A stretch of 64,000 nt of DNA, taken from the NCBI RefSeq assembly GCF_900100705.1, contig NZ_FNCH01000007.1:59464-123463 (forward strand). Reading direction: 5' to 3'. The first letter of the stretch is position 1. The number at the start of each line of letters is the position of its first letter. The DNA is from Pedobacter terrae. GTDB taxonomy: Bacteria > Bacteroidota > Bacteroidia > Sphingobacteriales > Sphingobacteriaceae. Under the pieces are notes generated by a model. It did no database searches and was not told the origin of the DNA. It saw only the letters and a program-made list of their open reading frames with translations. Positions 33,750 to 43,056 of this stretch are shown here, piece after piece. The position numbers and the translations under genes are program-made.

Positions 33750-36700
33750 ATGTATCAAATTTCTACTAAAAAATTTGGTATACCTAAAAGGCTATACCGT
33801 AAAATTCTGTTAACTATGCGCTTAACCACCGTTATATTAATAGCAAGCTTAATGCAGGTCAGTGCCGCAACATTTGGCCAGCGCATTACTTTAAACAAAA
33901 CTAATGCACCGCTTTCTGCTGTTCTTAAGGAAATCAGAAAACAAAGCGGATTCGACTTCTATTACGACTTCAATAAACTTTCCCAGAATCAAAAAGTCAG
34001 TGTTAATCTAAACAACGAAAGTTTGGACAATGCCCTGTCAGCAGTTCTAAAAGAACTAAATGTGGAGTATTCCATAGAGGGGAAAATCATCACATTAAAG
34101 GAAAAGAACAGAAAATCCGCAATCAGTGGTCTTGCTGATTATTTTTCCAGTATCACGGTTAGTGGGAAAGTGGTAGATGAAAGAGGAGTTCCTGTAATTG
34201 GCGTAACCATTTCTGCAGGTTTTCCAATTAAGCAGGGCAATTTTCATGATAATGACGACCCCATTCGTGATTTTAAGGGTGTAACGGTTGCAGCCTTAAC
34301 TGACCCGGACGGAGAATTTTCAGTTAAACGCATAGATGAGGATGCCTACCTCATTTTTTCATACATGGGATATAAGACAAAGGTTGTCAAAGCAGCAGCA
34401 GATTTGGGCGTAATACGATTGGAACCTGACTCAAAAAACCTGGCCGAAGTTAATGTTACGGTAAGTACCGGTTATCAGACCATTTCAAAAGAGCGCAGTG
34501 CAGGGTCTTTTGCTAAGCCCGATATGGCTGTAGTAAGTGCCCGTACCGGTAGCATGAATATTTTGCAACGGCTGGATGGATTAGTGCCGGGTTTAACCGT
34601 AAACAATTCACCAGGCGCACGTCAGAGTCCATTTTTAATACGTGGTTTATCGACGATTGGTATTCCGGGCAATGCTAACCAGACCAATGATGCCTATGTT
34701 GGCACCAACCGTAACCCTTTGTTTGTAGTAGATGGTATTCCATTGAATGATGTATCAACGATTAATCCGCAAGATGTAGCTGATGTAACGGTATTAAAAG
34801 ATGCAACTGCTGCTTCGATCTGGGGCGCAAGGGCATCCAATGGCGTAATTGTTATTACCACAAAAAAAGGCGTGAAAGGTGATCGCATACGGATAACTTA
34901 CGATGCATTTTTCAACTTCCAGGGCAAGCCTGACCTGAATTATCTGCCTACGTTAAACAGCAGGCAGTTTATAGACGCCGCTACTCAATATTTTGATCCC
35001 GTGTTAAATCCCTGGGAATCGGTGACCGCATATGCACCATTGGGTACCGGAATTGCGCCACACGAAGTGATTTTATACAATAAATACCGTGGACTGATCT
35101 CTGCAGGTCAGGCCTCAGCGAGCTTGGATAGCCTTGCTAATATCGATAATCGCCAGCAAATTAAAGACCTATGGTACCGTAATGCTTCATTAATGAATCA
35201 TACAGTTACCTTATCCGGCGGCAGTACCAATTATGCTTTTTATGGCTCTGCGGCTTATACCAACACCATGAGCAATCGCCCGGGTGAAGAAAACAATAGT
35301 TATAAAATAAATGTGCGCCAGGAATTTTCACTTGGCAAGCGTGTTCAGCTAAGCTTAATTACCGATTTGAACAATAACGTCAGTAGTGCCAAACGGACCA
35401 TAGACATCAATAATAAATTTTACCCTTATCAGTTGTTTCAGGATGGCGCAGGCAGAAACATTTCCATGCCCTACGTGCAAGCGCTTAGCGAAGATGTGAG
35501 GACTGACTTTCAAAACAGGAGCCGCATTAACCTGGATTACAATCCGCTTGATGAATTCAATTATGGCACCACTAAAAACAACAGCTTTTTTAGCAGGAAC
35601 ATTTTGGGCCTTAATGTAAACCTGATTAAGGGTTTAAAATTTGAGGGTACTTACAGCTTTAACAAAGGCAACAGCAAATCTGAAATTTATGATGATGCAA
35701 GAAGCTATAGAGCAAGAAGTGAAGTTGTCCAGTTTACAGTTGCACCAACTGTAGATGATACACCGATTTATTATTTGCCAAATACAGGTGGTATATATTC
35801 AATAGGAAATACCAGTCAGCAGGACTGGACCATTAGAAACCAGTTGAATTACAGCAATAGCTGGAACCAGGATATGCATCAATTAAACGTTTTAATTGGG
35901 CAGGAAGCACAAGAACAGTTAACGATGACAAACGGCAGCAAGGTGAGGGGTTATAATGATAAACTGCTGACTTCCGTTCCAATTGATTATGCGACCCTTT
36001 CCAGGAGTGGTATTTCCGGAACTGTGATGCCAAACGATTATTTTGGTAGTATTTTGCCTAGTGACTATTTTACCCAGGGTGAATATCGAAGCAGGTTTTC
36101 ATCCTATTATTCAAACATCGCTTATACCTATGACCGGAAATACTCGGTAAACGGAAGCTTACGTATGGATAAGAGTAACTTGTTTGGTCTGGATAGATCA
36201 GCACAGAATAAACCGGTTTGGAGTGTGGGCGGAAAATGGCTGGCAAGCGGTGAAAAGTTTATGGCTCCGGCCACCTGGTTAAACTCTTTAGCGGTCAGGG
36301 CAACCTATGGATTAACAGGGAACGCGCCTTCTCCCGGCACAGCTTCTTCGTATGATATTCTACAGGGCTATGAAAGCCCCTGGTTACCAGGCGGAACCGG
36401 ATTGATCATTGCAACGGCATCCAATCCCAAACTAACCTGGGAGAGTACCAGGACAATCAACCTGGGTATGGATTTTGCGATTTTGAACAACCGGATCAGT
36501 GGTTCAATAGATGCTTATCAAAAGAAAACGAGCAATTTACTGGGTAACCTGCCCACGAATACATTTACGGGTTACACCAGTATTATCGGAAACCTTGGCG
36601 ATTTACAGAACAAGGGTATAGAATTGAGCATCAACAGCTCAAACCTCAGAGGCCGTTTCAGCTGGTCTACTTCGTTTAATATTGCCTATAATAAAAATAC

Positions 36701-37466
36701 CATTACCAATCTAAATGAACAATATCCTATTACGTCTGCGAACGATAGAGTAGCTCAGGATTATGTGGCTGGTTACCCTGCGTTTGCCATTTTCGCTTAT
36801 CAGTATGCTGGTCTGGACAACATGGGGGATCCTCAAATCAGGCTAGCGGATGGAACGGTAACTAAAGCACCTTACGTTGGAAAACCGGAAGATGTAAAAT
36901 TTATGGGTACTTACCAGCCCGTTTGGAACGGAGGCTTATCTAACGTATTCACTTATGGTGGTTTGAGTTTAAGTGCAAACATCGTGTACAGCCTTGGGCA
37001 TGTGATGCGAAAAGACGTATCGGAGTCCTTTTCCGGGAGAATTACGCATGTAAATGAAGCGGGAACTGGGTTTGGGTTTAAAACCGGTAACCTGCTGGCC
37101 GACTTTGCCGATCGCTGGAGAAATCCAGGGGATGAAAAGTTTACCAACGTCCCTTCGTATGATGCCAATTCATCTGATGCTCAAAGTCGCAGAGACGTTA
37201 CTTATTACAGCCGTGCAGACATTAATGTGGTGAGTGCATCTTATATTAAAATGCGCGACATTACGCTTTCCTACAGCCTGCCTTCCTTATGGATTAGAAA
37301 GCTGAAAGCCGATCAGGTTACTTTACGTGCGCAGGTTTCTAACCTGATGTTATGGAAAGCGAATAAAGACGGTATTGATCCGGAATTTCAGGAAGCGAGT
37401 TTAGCCTTCAGGAACCTGCGGATTAACCAAGGCTCCGTATCATTTGGTTTAAACGTAAAATTCTAA
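33750..37466 (+). CDS. SusC/RagA TonB-dependent outer membrane transporter with STN domain, locus 1
   Basis: The 1238-residue protein starts MYQISTKKFG, with a signal peptide cleaved near AATFGQ (about residue 45). An STN signalling domain follows (residues 48-115), then a carboxypeptidase-like beta-sandwich (about 135-225). The plug spans about 235-350, with SPFLIRGLSTIG, NPLFVVDGIPLND and WGARASNGVIVITTKKG. The 22-strand barrel ends with the terminal aromatic NVKF. The STN domain fits transmission of substrate binding to the FecR/sigma pair upstream. Substrate is unknown; TlpA and M16 peptidase genes downstream hint at peptides or proteins. SusD follows after 4 bp. Confidence 0.95.
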   Translation: MYQISTKKFGIPKRLYRKILLTMRLTTVILIASLMQVSAATFGQRITLNKTNAPLSAVLKEIRKQSGFDFYYDFNKLSQNQKVSVNLNNESLDNALSAVLKELNVEYSIEGKIITLKEKNRKSAISGLADYFSSITVSGKVVDERGVPVIGVTISAGFPIKQGNFHDNDDPIRDFKGVTVAALTDPDGEFSVKRIDEDAYLIFSYMGYKTKVVKAAADLGVIRLEPDSKNLAEVNVTVSTGYQTISKERSAGSFAKPDMAVVSARTGSMNILQRLDGLVPGLTVNNSPGARQSPFLIRGLSTIGIPGNANQTNDAYVGTNRNPLFVVDGIPLNDVSTINPQDVADVTVLKDATAASIWGARASNGVIVITTKKGVKGDRIRITYDAFFNFQGKPDLNYLPTLNSRQFIDAATQYFDPVLNPWESVTAYAPLGTGIAPHEVILYNKYRGLISAGQASASLDSLANIDNRQQIKDLWYRNASLMNHTVTLSGGSTNYAFYGSAAYTNTMSNRPGEENNSYKINVRQEFSLGKRVQLSLITDLNNNVSSAKRTIDINNKFYPYQLFQDGAGRNISMPYVQALSEDVRTDFQNRSRINLDYNPLDEFNYGTTKNNSFFSRNILGLNVNLIKGLKFEGTYSFNKGNSKSEIYDDARSYRARSEVVQFTVAPTVDDTPIYYLPNTGGIYSIGNTSQQDWTIRNQLNYSNSWNQDMHQLNVLIGQEAQEQLTMTNGSKVRGYNDKLLTSVPIDYATLSRSGISGTVMPNDYFGSILPSDYFTQGEYRSRFSSYYSNIAYTYDRKYSVNGSLRMDKSNLFGLDRSAQNKPVWSVGGKWLASGEKFMAPATWLNSLAVRATYGLTGNAPSPGTASSYDILQGYESPWLPGGTGLIIATASNPKLTWESTRTINLGMDFAILNNRISGSIDAYQKKTSNLLGNLPTNTFTGYTSIIGNLGDLQNKGIELSINSSNLRGRFSWSTSFNIAYNKNTITNLNEQYPITSANDRVAQDYVAGYPAFAIFAYQYAGLDNMGDPQIRLADGTVTKAPYVGKPEDVKFMGTYQPVWNGGLSNVFTYGGLSLSANIVYSLGHVMRKDVSESFSGRITHVNEAGTGFGFKTGNLLADFADRWRNPGDEKFTNVPSYDANSSDAQSRRDVTYYSRADINVVSASYIKMRDITLSYSLPSLWIRKLKADQVTLRAQVSNLMLWKANKDGIDPEFQEASLAFRNLRINQGSVSFGLNVKF

Positions 37467-37470
37467 AAAC

Positions 37471-38916
37471 ATGAACAAGACATCTAAAAATATAAGAATA
37501 GCGGTTATTTTTGCCTTAACTACGACCGTTTTTTTATCCTGTAAAAAGTCCTTTCTGGAAGTAACTCCGAAAGGCAAGCTGATTGCACAAACGGTATCAG
37601 ATTATAACTTGCTACTGAATAATGTGGATTTGGTCAATCAAATTTCTTCAAACGCACAAATAACCCTGGGCGATGAAATGGTTGCCATTGAACCTTATTT
37701 TAGCGGGCAAAGTTTAAGAACACAACGATTGTTCAGATGGGATGATGTAACCTACGAACCGAATGAAGATGCGGGCGAACTTTCTGCCCCGTTAAAAAAC
37801 ATTTACACCTATAATAAAATTATTACCGAATTGCCCAATGCCACAGATGGAACCGAACAGCAAAAATCGTCCATAAAGGCTGAAGCTATGGCAGGTAGGG
37901 CATGGACTTATTTTCTACTGATTAATTATTTTGGAAAACCTTACAATGCAAGCACTTCTGCTACCGATCCGGGTTTTCCGATTGTGACTGCACCAGATGT
38001 AACGCAGACCAAGTTTACAAGAGCAACGGTAAAAGAAGTCTATGATTTTATTATAAGCGACCTGGTTAGCGCCATTCCGAACCTGCCTCAAAAAGTAAGT
38101 TCCCGCGTCCGGATGTCGAGGCCGGCAGCTGAAGGAATACTTGGAAAAGTATACGTTTTTATGGGTAAATACAGTGATGCTTTACCCCATTTAAATGCAT
38201 CAATACAAGGTTTGGCCAATGCATCCATCCCGGTAGGGCTTTATGATTATAACGTAACATTCGCACCGGGAGGACAATTTACGCCAATTGATGATTTCGG
38301 AGTTCCATATCCAAACCTGGATGGAATTCAGGAAAACATATATGGAAAACAGTGTTATAACGACCTGCCTTTTGGGAATGCGCTTGTAATCGATAAAAAA
38401 ACCATCGATTTATACCAATCATCAGATTTTAGGCTGAATTTTTATTCATCAAATGCCGTCTTTGGTCCTGCGTACCCGGAGGGTTTTCTCAGAAGGACCA
38501 GCCCAAGCACGATTCAATTTGGGGTGGTTGTTCCGGATTTGTATCTTCTAAGTGCAGAATGTAAGGCACGTACCAACGATTTGTCTGGCGCAAAAACGGA
38601 TTTGGAATACCTGCGTATCAGAAGATTGCCGTCAGACAGCTACGAGGTACCGGCTTCCATTGCCAATCAGCAGCTGCCCTTGTTGAAATATATCCTTGAT
38701 GAACGCATCAGAGAATTTTCAGCCATGGGTTACCGATGGTTTGACATGAGGAGGCTTTCTGTCGATCCGCTCTTTAGTTCCAATACCTATACCCATACAT
38801 TATACTCGGCAACAGGTACGGTTACTAATACATTTACCTTAAAGCCAAACCGTTTTGCGCTCCGTTTTCCTCAGAAAGTAATCAATGAAAATCCAGGTAT
38901 GGAAAACAATCCTTAA
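37471..38916 (+). CDS. SusD/RagB outer-membrane substrate-binding lipoprotein, locus 1
   Basis: The 481-residue protein has a lipoprotein signal (VFLSCKKSFLEVTPKG, Cys23), helical TPR-like repeats (AMAGRAWTYFLLINYFGKPYN, EGILGKVYVFMGKYSDALPHLN), and the SusD C-terminal motif ILDERIREFSAMGYRWFDMRRLS. SusD proteins form the lid over the SusC channel. It lies 4 bp after susC and 29 bp before a TlpA-like gene. Confidence 0.94.
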   Translation: MNKTSKNIRIAVIFALTTTVFLSCKKSFLEVTPKGKLIAQTVSDYNLLLNNVDLVNQISSNAQITLGDEMVAIEPYFSGQSLRTQRLFRWDDVTYEPNEDAGELSAPLKNIYTYNKIITELPNATDGTEQQKSSIKAEAMAGRAWTYFLLINYFGKPYNASTSATDPGFPIVTAPDVTQTKFTRATVKEVYDFIISDLVSAIPNLPQKVSSRVRMSRPAAEGILGKVYVFMGKYSDALPHLNASIQGLANASIPVGLYDYNVTFAPGGQFTPIDDFGVPYPNLDGIQENIYGKQCYNDLPFGNALVIDKKTIDLYQSSDFRLNFYSSNAVFGPAYPEGFLRRTSPSTIQFGVVVPDLYLLSAECKARTNDLSGAKTDLEYLRIRRLPSDSYEVPASIANQQLPLLKYILDERIREFSAMGYRWFDMRRLSVDPLFSSNTYTHTLYSATGTVTNTFTLKPNRFALRFPQKVINENPGMENNP

Positions 38917-38945
38917 AGTTAATCACTAATAATCCTAAAAAGACA

Positions 38946-40088
38946 ATGTTAAAAATACTAGTTACCGCAGTAATTGGACTGTCCGCTTGTTCTGTAAACG
39001 CACAGACTGGCTTTTCCATCAGCGGAAAGATATCAGCAAAAAACGATGGACAGAAGGTGATGCTGGAATATCGCACCGCCGAAAGAGAAGTTACAGATTC
39101 AGCTGTGGTTAAAAACGGTACTTTTTCCTTTAAAGGGAAGGTAAATGCCGTTGTAAAGGCCTACTTGAATTTAAAACCAGCAGAAAAAAAAGGAATGGCC
39201 ATAAATGATGATTTTTCTGCCAGAAATTATCAGACATTTTTCTTGGAAAACACCAAAATTAGCATTGTAGGTACACAAATCGCCAATGCCACCATTAAAG
39301 GCGGACCTGCACAAGCAGATTACCTGATTTTAAAATCCCGGTTAAAATCCCTGGAAGCGAAACAGATGGCCCTGAATGAACAAGTGATGGCCAGTTTCAG
39401 AAACAAAAAAGAAGGCGATACAAGTGAAGGTGCGCCAAATAAATTTGCACCGCAACTACAGCTATTATATAGTGAAATCGGAAAGGTACACAATGCCTTT
39501 ATTCAGCAGCATCCCGATTCATACGTTAGTTTAGACTTGATTAATGAAAGAAACGAAGGCGCGGTTGAACTGGCAAAACTAAAAAGCGATTTGAAGCTTT
39601 TGAGCCCAAGAATGAAGAGTACGCCTACAGGCAGGAATTTATTGGCACGATTGGCCATGGCCGAAAAAACTGGTATTGGCCAGCAGGCGATGGATTTTAC
39701 GCAGAATGATACAAAGGGACAGCCAGTAACCCTATCTGGATTAAGAGGGAAGTATGTTCTGGTCGATTTTTGGGCCAGCTGGTGTGCACCTTGCCGGGAA
39801 GAAAACCCATCTGTATTAAAGGCTTACAATAAATTTAAAGACCGGAATTTTGAGATCATCTCCGTTTCACTCGATGATAAAAAAGAGCCCTGGTTAAAAG
39901 CGATTGAAGCAGATGGATTGCCATGGATTCAGGTAAGCGATTTAAAAGGCTGGAAAAATGCAGTAGCCAGATTGTATGGGGTGACATCAGTTCCTCAAAA
40001 TCTTCTTTTAGATCCGAGTGGAAAGATTGTAGCTAAGAACCTCCGGGGTGAAGAGCTAAACGCAGAACTAGTTAAAATTTTTAATTAA
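38946..40088 (+). CDS. TlpA-like thioredoxin with N-terminal DUF4369, locus 1
   Basis: The 380-residue exported protein has a signal peptide (cleavage near VNAQ), a DUF4369-like beta domain (residues 22-120), a helical linker, and a C-terminal thioredoxin/TlpA domain. The active site is FWASWCAPCREENP (CAPC) near residue 275. Such proteins reduce or isomerise disulfides in the periplasm. Bacteroidota often encode them beside SusC/SusD pairs. It precedes two M16 peptidase genes. Confidence 0.92.
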   Translation: MLKILVTAVIGLSACSVNAQTGFSISGKISAKNDGQKVMLEYRTAEREVTDSAVVKNGTFSFKGKVNAVVKAYLNLKPAEKKGMAINDDFSARNYQTFFLENTKISIVGTQIANATIKGGPAQADYLILKSRLKSLEAKQMALNEQVMASFRNKKEGDTSEGAPNKFAPQLQLLYSEIGKVHNAFIQQHPDSYVSLDLINERNEGAVELAKLKSDLKLLSPRMKSTPTGRNLLARLAMAEKTGIGQQAMDFTQNDTKGQPVTLSGLRGKYVLVDFWASWCAPCREENPSVLKAYNKFKDRNFEIISVSLDDKKEPWLKAIEADGLPWIQVSDLKGWKNAVARLYGVTSVPQNLLLDPSGKIVAKNLRGEELNAELVKIFN

Positions 40089-40101
40089 CAAAACACAGAA
40101 G

Positions 40102-43044
40102 ATGCTGATGAGCTACCGATTAACCGTATTCTCAATTGTATTTCTTATGCATACGGGTTTAATGGCACAGTCTGCCTTTCAATGGAAAAGTTCGGTGTCA
40201 GGTGGTTACACCTACAAATACCTCACCAACGACCCAACGAAATCGCGATTTTACACTTTGAAGAATGGACTTACCGTAGTCTTGTCACAAAATGCGCAAA
40301 ATCCTGTTATAGAATTCAGGCTAGCCGTACGGGCGGGGAGCAATACCGACCCGAAAACGGCGACCGGTTTAGCACATTATCTTGAACATTTACTTTTTAA
40401 GGGTACCGATAAATTCGGTACCCTTGATTATGATAAAGAAAAACCGCTGCTGGATGAAATTGAATCCCTGTATGAACAATACCGGGGAACAGTAGATCCG
40501 GTAAAACGGAAAGAGATTTATGCAAAAATTGACAAAATCTCGAACGAGGCTTCCAATTATGCAATTGCCAATGAATACGACCGGATGATGAAATCAATTG
40601 GTGGTAAAACCACCAATGCACATACGCTCTATGAAGGAACAGAATATAATGAAGACTTTCCATCTAACGCCGTAGATCAGTTTCTTGCTTTACAGGCAGA
40701 ACGTTTCCGTAATCCGGTATTTCGTCTCTTTCATACTGAACTGGAGGCTGTTTATGAAGAAAAAAACAGCCTTTTAGATGATGACTACTCAAAAGTCGGG
40801 GAAAAAGTTTTAGCCGCCTTGTTTCCTACCCATAATTATGGGCAGCAAACCGTAATCGGTACCATAGCGCACCTGAAAAACCCGTCATTAATTGCCATCA
40901 GGGACTATTATAATAAGTATTATGTGCCTAACAACATGGTAATTGCTTTTGCCGGTGATTTCAATCCCGACGAAATGATCAGGAAAGTTGATCGCGCTTT
41001 CGCTTATATGAAGGCAAAGCCAATACGACTCTACCAGCCAGCACCTGAAAAGCCATTAACCGCAGTACAAAAGATTGATGTATATGGGCCGGGTGCTGAA
41101 AATATAAGCATCTCCTACCGCGGCTATGCGCAAAACACAAGGGAGAGCTTGTTTCTTAAACTGATTGCCAGCATGCTCTCGAACGGTAAAACTGGTCTGT
41201 TAGACATCAATTTGAACCAGCAGCAAAAGGTACAAACTTCTGGTTCAAGTTACCAGCAGATGAAAGACTATGGTGTTTTTAATTTAAATGCGGGGCCAAA
41301 ACAAGGACAAAGTCTGGAAGAAACCCAAAGGTTGTTATTAGAACAAATTGATCAACTTAAACGCGGTAATTTCGATGCAAACCTGATACCCGCAATCGTA
41401 GCCAACGACAAATTGAATTCACTATACGAATTTGGAGATAACGGCATGCGTGTGAATAAAATTGTAACGGAATTTATTTTAAACAGAGGGCTGAACTGGG
41501 ACAAAACCCTGAATATGCCTCAGGCGATGGGGAAAATTACAAAAGGACAAATTGTTGAATTTGCCAACAAATTCTTTAAAGAGAATTATGTAGTCACCTA
41601 TAAACACCTGGGTGAAGATAAAGAAACCATCAAAGTTGAAAAGCCAATTATTACACCAATTCATACCAATCCTTCAGCAGTATCAGCATTTGCGAAAAAG
41701 CTTTATGCCATGCCCCTAAAACCAATTGCGCCCAGGTTTTTAGATTATAAAAAAGATTTGAATTTAGCTAAGGTGGGAATAGCTGATGTAGTGACCGTTC
41801 AAAATGAAGAAAATAGCCTGTTTAGTTTGTCTTACAAATTTGATATTGGCAGCCGGAACCTGAAGCTGCTGCCTTACGCTGCACAATACCTTAACTTTTT
41901 AAGTACGGATAAATATTCCTCAGAAGAAATTAAGCGGCAGTTTTACCAGATTGCATGCGATTACAGTTTTTCTGTAGAAAACGAAACGGCTTCCATTTTT
42001 ATAAGCGGTTTACAGGAGAACTTCGATAAAGCCGTAAATCTGGTAGAATATATTTTAGCAAATTGTAAAGCCAATGAGCAGGCTTTGGCTGAACTAAAAA
42101 ATGATGTTATTAAAGAAAGGGAAAACAATAAATTAAGTAAAGAAAACATCTTTAGGGGCATCAGCATCTATGCGCAGTATGGCCCAAACAATCCCTTTAA
42201 CGATAACCTGAGCAATGAGGAGATACAAAAGATTTCATCAGCAGAACTGCTCTCTATATTGCATAACTTTAATCAATACAGGCACACCATTACCTATTAT
42301 GGGCCAAAGCCGCTGGCCGGTTTTACAACTGATATTGGAAAACTTCATCATTTGCCCAATCAGTTCACGGCAGATCCTCCGGCTAAAAAATTCACCTATA
42401 CAATCGCAGACAAAGCCCAGGTTTATTTTGCACCTTATGATATGTTACAGGCTGATGTTTGCTGGGTGCACAATAATGGCGGACCTTATGATCCCACCCA
42501 GGCTGCGAAGATTAATTTATTCAACAGTTATTTTGGTCAGGGAATGAGTTCGGTCGTGTTCCAAACCATCAGGGGGTCTAAAGCACTGGCCTATTCTACC
42601 GGTGCATTATATTCTTCGCCTAAGAAAAAAGCTAAATCATATACCATGTTTGCCTTCCTCACCTGCCAGGCAGATAAAATGGGTGATGCCATCAATAGCA
42701 TGAATGAATTGCTGAACAATTTACCCGAAGAAGGTCACACTTTTGAACTTGCTAAAGCCAATGCTTTAAATGAAATAGCGACCAACCGAATTAGTAAAGA
42801 AGGAATCATCCAGGCCTATTTAAAGGATATGCAATTGGGCATTAATTACGATTCCCGCATAGATGAGTATGCCGGATTAAAAGATTTAACCTTTTCATCC
42901 ATTAAAGCATTCCATGAGCAAAAGGTAGCCAACAAACCTTATTACTACTGTGTAGTTGCCTCGGAGAAGAATGTTAAAATGGAAGAAATGCAGAAAGCAG
43001 GTCCGGTAATTACACTGAGCCTGAAACAGATTTTTGGATATTAG
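40102..43044 (+). CDS. M16 (insulinase/pitrilysin) metallopeptidase, first of a tandem pair
   Basis: The 980-residue protein has a signal peptide (ending LMAQ) and four M16 domains in two halves. The inverted zinc motif HYLEH is in GLAHYLEHLLFKGTDKFG, about residues 93-97, with the third ligand in TELEAVYEEKN. The partner half carries the usual non-catalytic repeat with SKALAYSTGALYSS. It is predicted to degrade peptides in the periplasm. It lies 13 bp after the TlpA-like gene and is closely similar along its whole length to the next gene. Confidence 0.93.
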   Translation: MLMSYRLTVFSIVFLMHTGLMAQSAFQWKSSVSGGYTYKYLTNDPTKSRFYTLKNGLTVVLSQNAQNPVIEFRLAVRAGSNTDPKTATGLAHYLEHLLFKGTDKFGTLDYDKEKPLLDEIESLYEQYRGTVDPVKRKEIYAKIDKISNEASNYAIANEYDRMMKSIGGKTTNAHTLYEGTEYNEDFPSNAVDQFLALQAERFRNPVFRLFHTELEAVYEEKNSLLDDDYSKVGEKVLAALFPTHNYGQQTVIGTIAHLKNPSLIAIRDYYNKYYVPNNMVIAFAGDFNPDEMIRKVDRAFAYMKAKPIRLYQPAPEKPLTAVQKIDVYGPGAENISISYRGYAQNTRESLFLKLIASMLSNGKTGLLDINLNQQQKVQTSGSSYQQMKDYGVFNLNAGPKQGQSLEETQRLLLEQIDQLKRGNFDANLIPAIVANDKLNSLYEFGDNGMRVNKIVTEFILNRGLNWDKTLNMPQAMGKITKGQIVEFANKFFKENYVVTYKHLGEDKETIKVEKPIITPIHTNPSAVSAFAKKLYAMPLKPIAPRFLDYKKDLNLAKVGIADVVTVQNEENSLFSLSYKFDIGSRNLKLLPYAAQYLNFLSTDKYSSEEIKRQFYQIACDYSFSVENETASIFISGLQENFDKAVNLVEYILANCKANEQALAELKNDVIKERENNKLSKENIFRGISIYAQYGPNNPFNDNLSNEEIQKISSAELLSILHNFNQYRHTITYYGPKPLAGFTTDIGKLHHLPNQFTADPPAKKFTYTIADKAQVYFAPYDMLQADVCWVHNNGGPYDPTQAAKINLFNSYFGQGMSSVVFQTIRGSKALAYSTGALYSSPKKKAKSYTMFAFLTCQADKMGDAINSMNELLNNLPEEGHTFELAKANALNEIATNRISKEGIIQAYLKDMQLGINYDSRIDEYAGLKDLTFSSIKAFHEQKVANKPYYYCVVASEKNVKMEEMQKAGPVITLSLKQIFGY

Positions 43045-43056
43045 ATTAAGATAGTA

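Noticed and set aside
42215..42547. 110-codon plus-strand frame inside the first M16 gene
   Set aside because: Out-of-frame shadow of a strongly supported peptidase gene.
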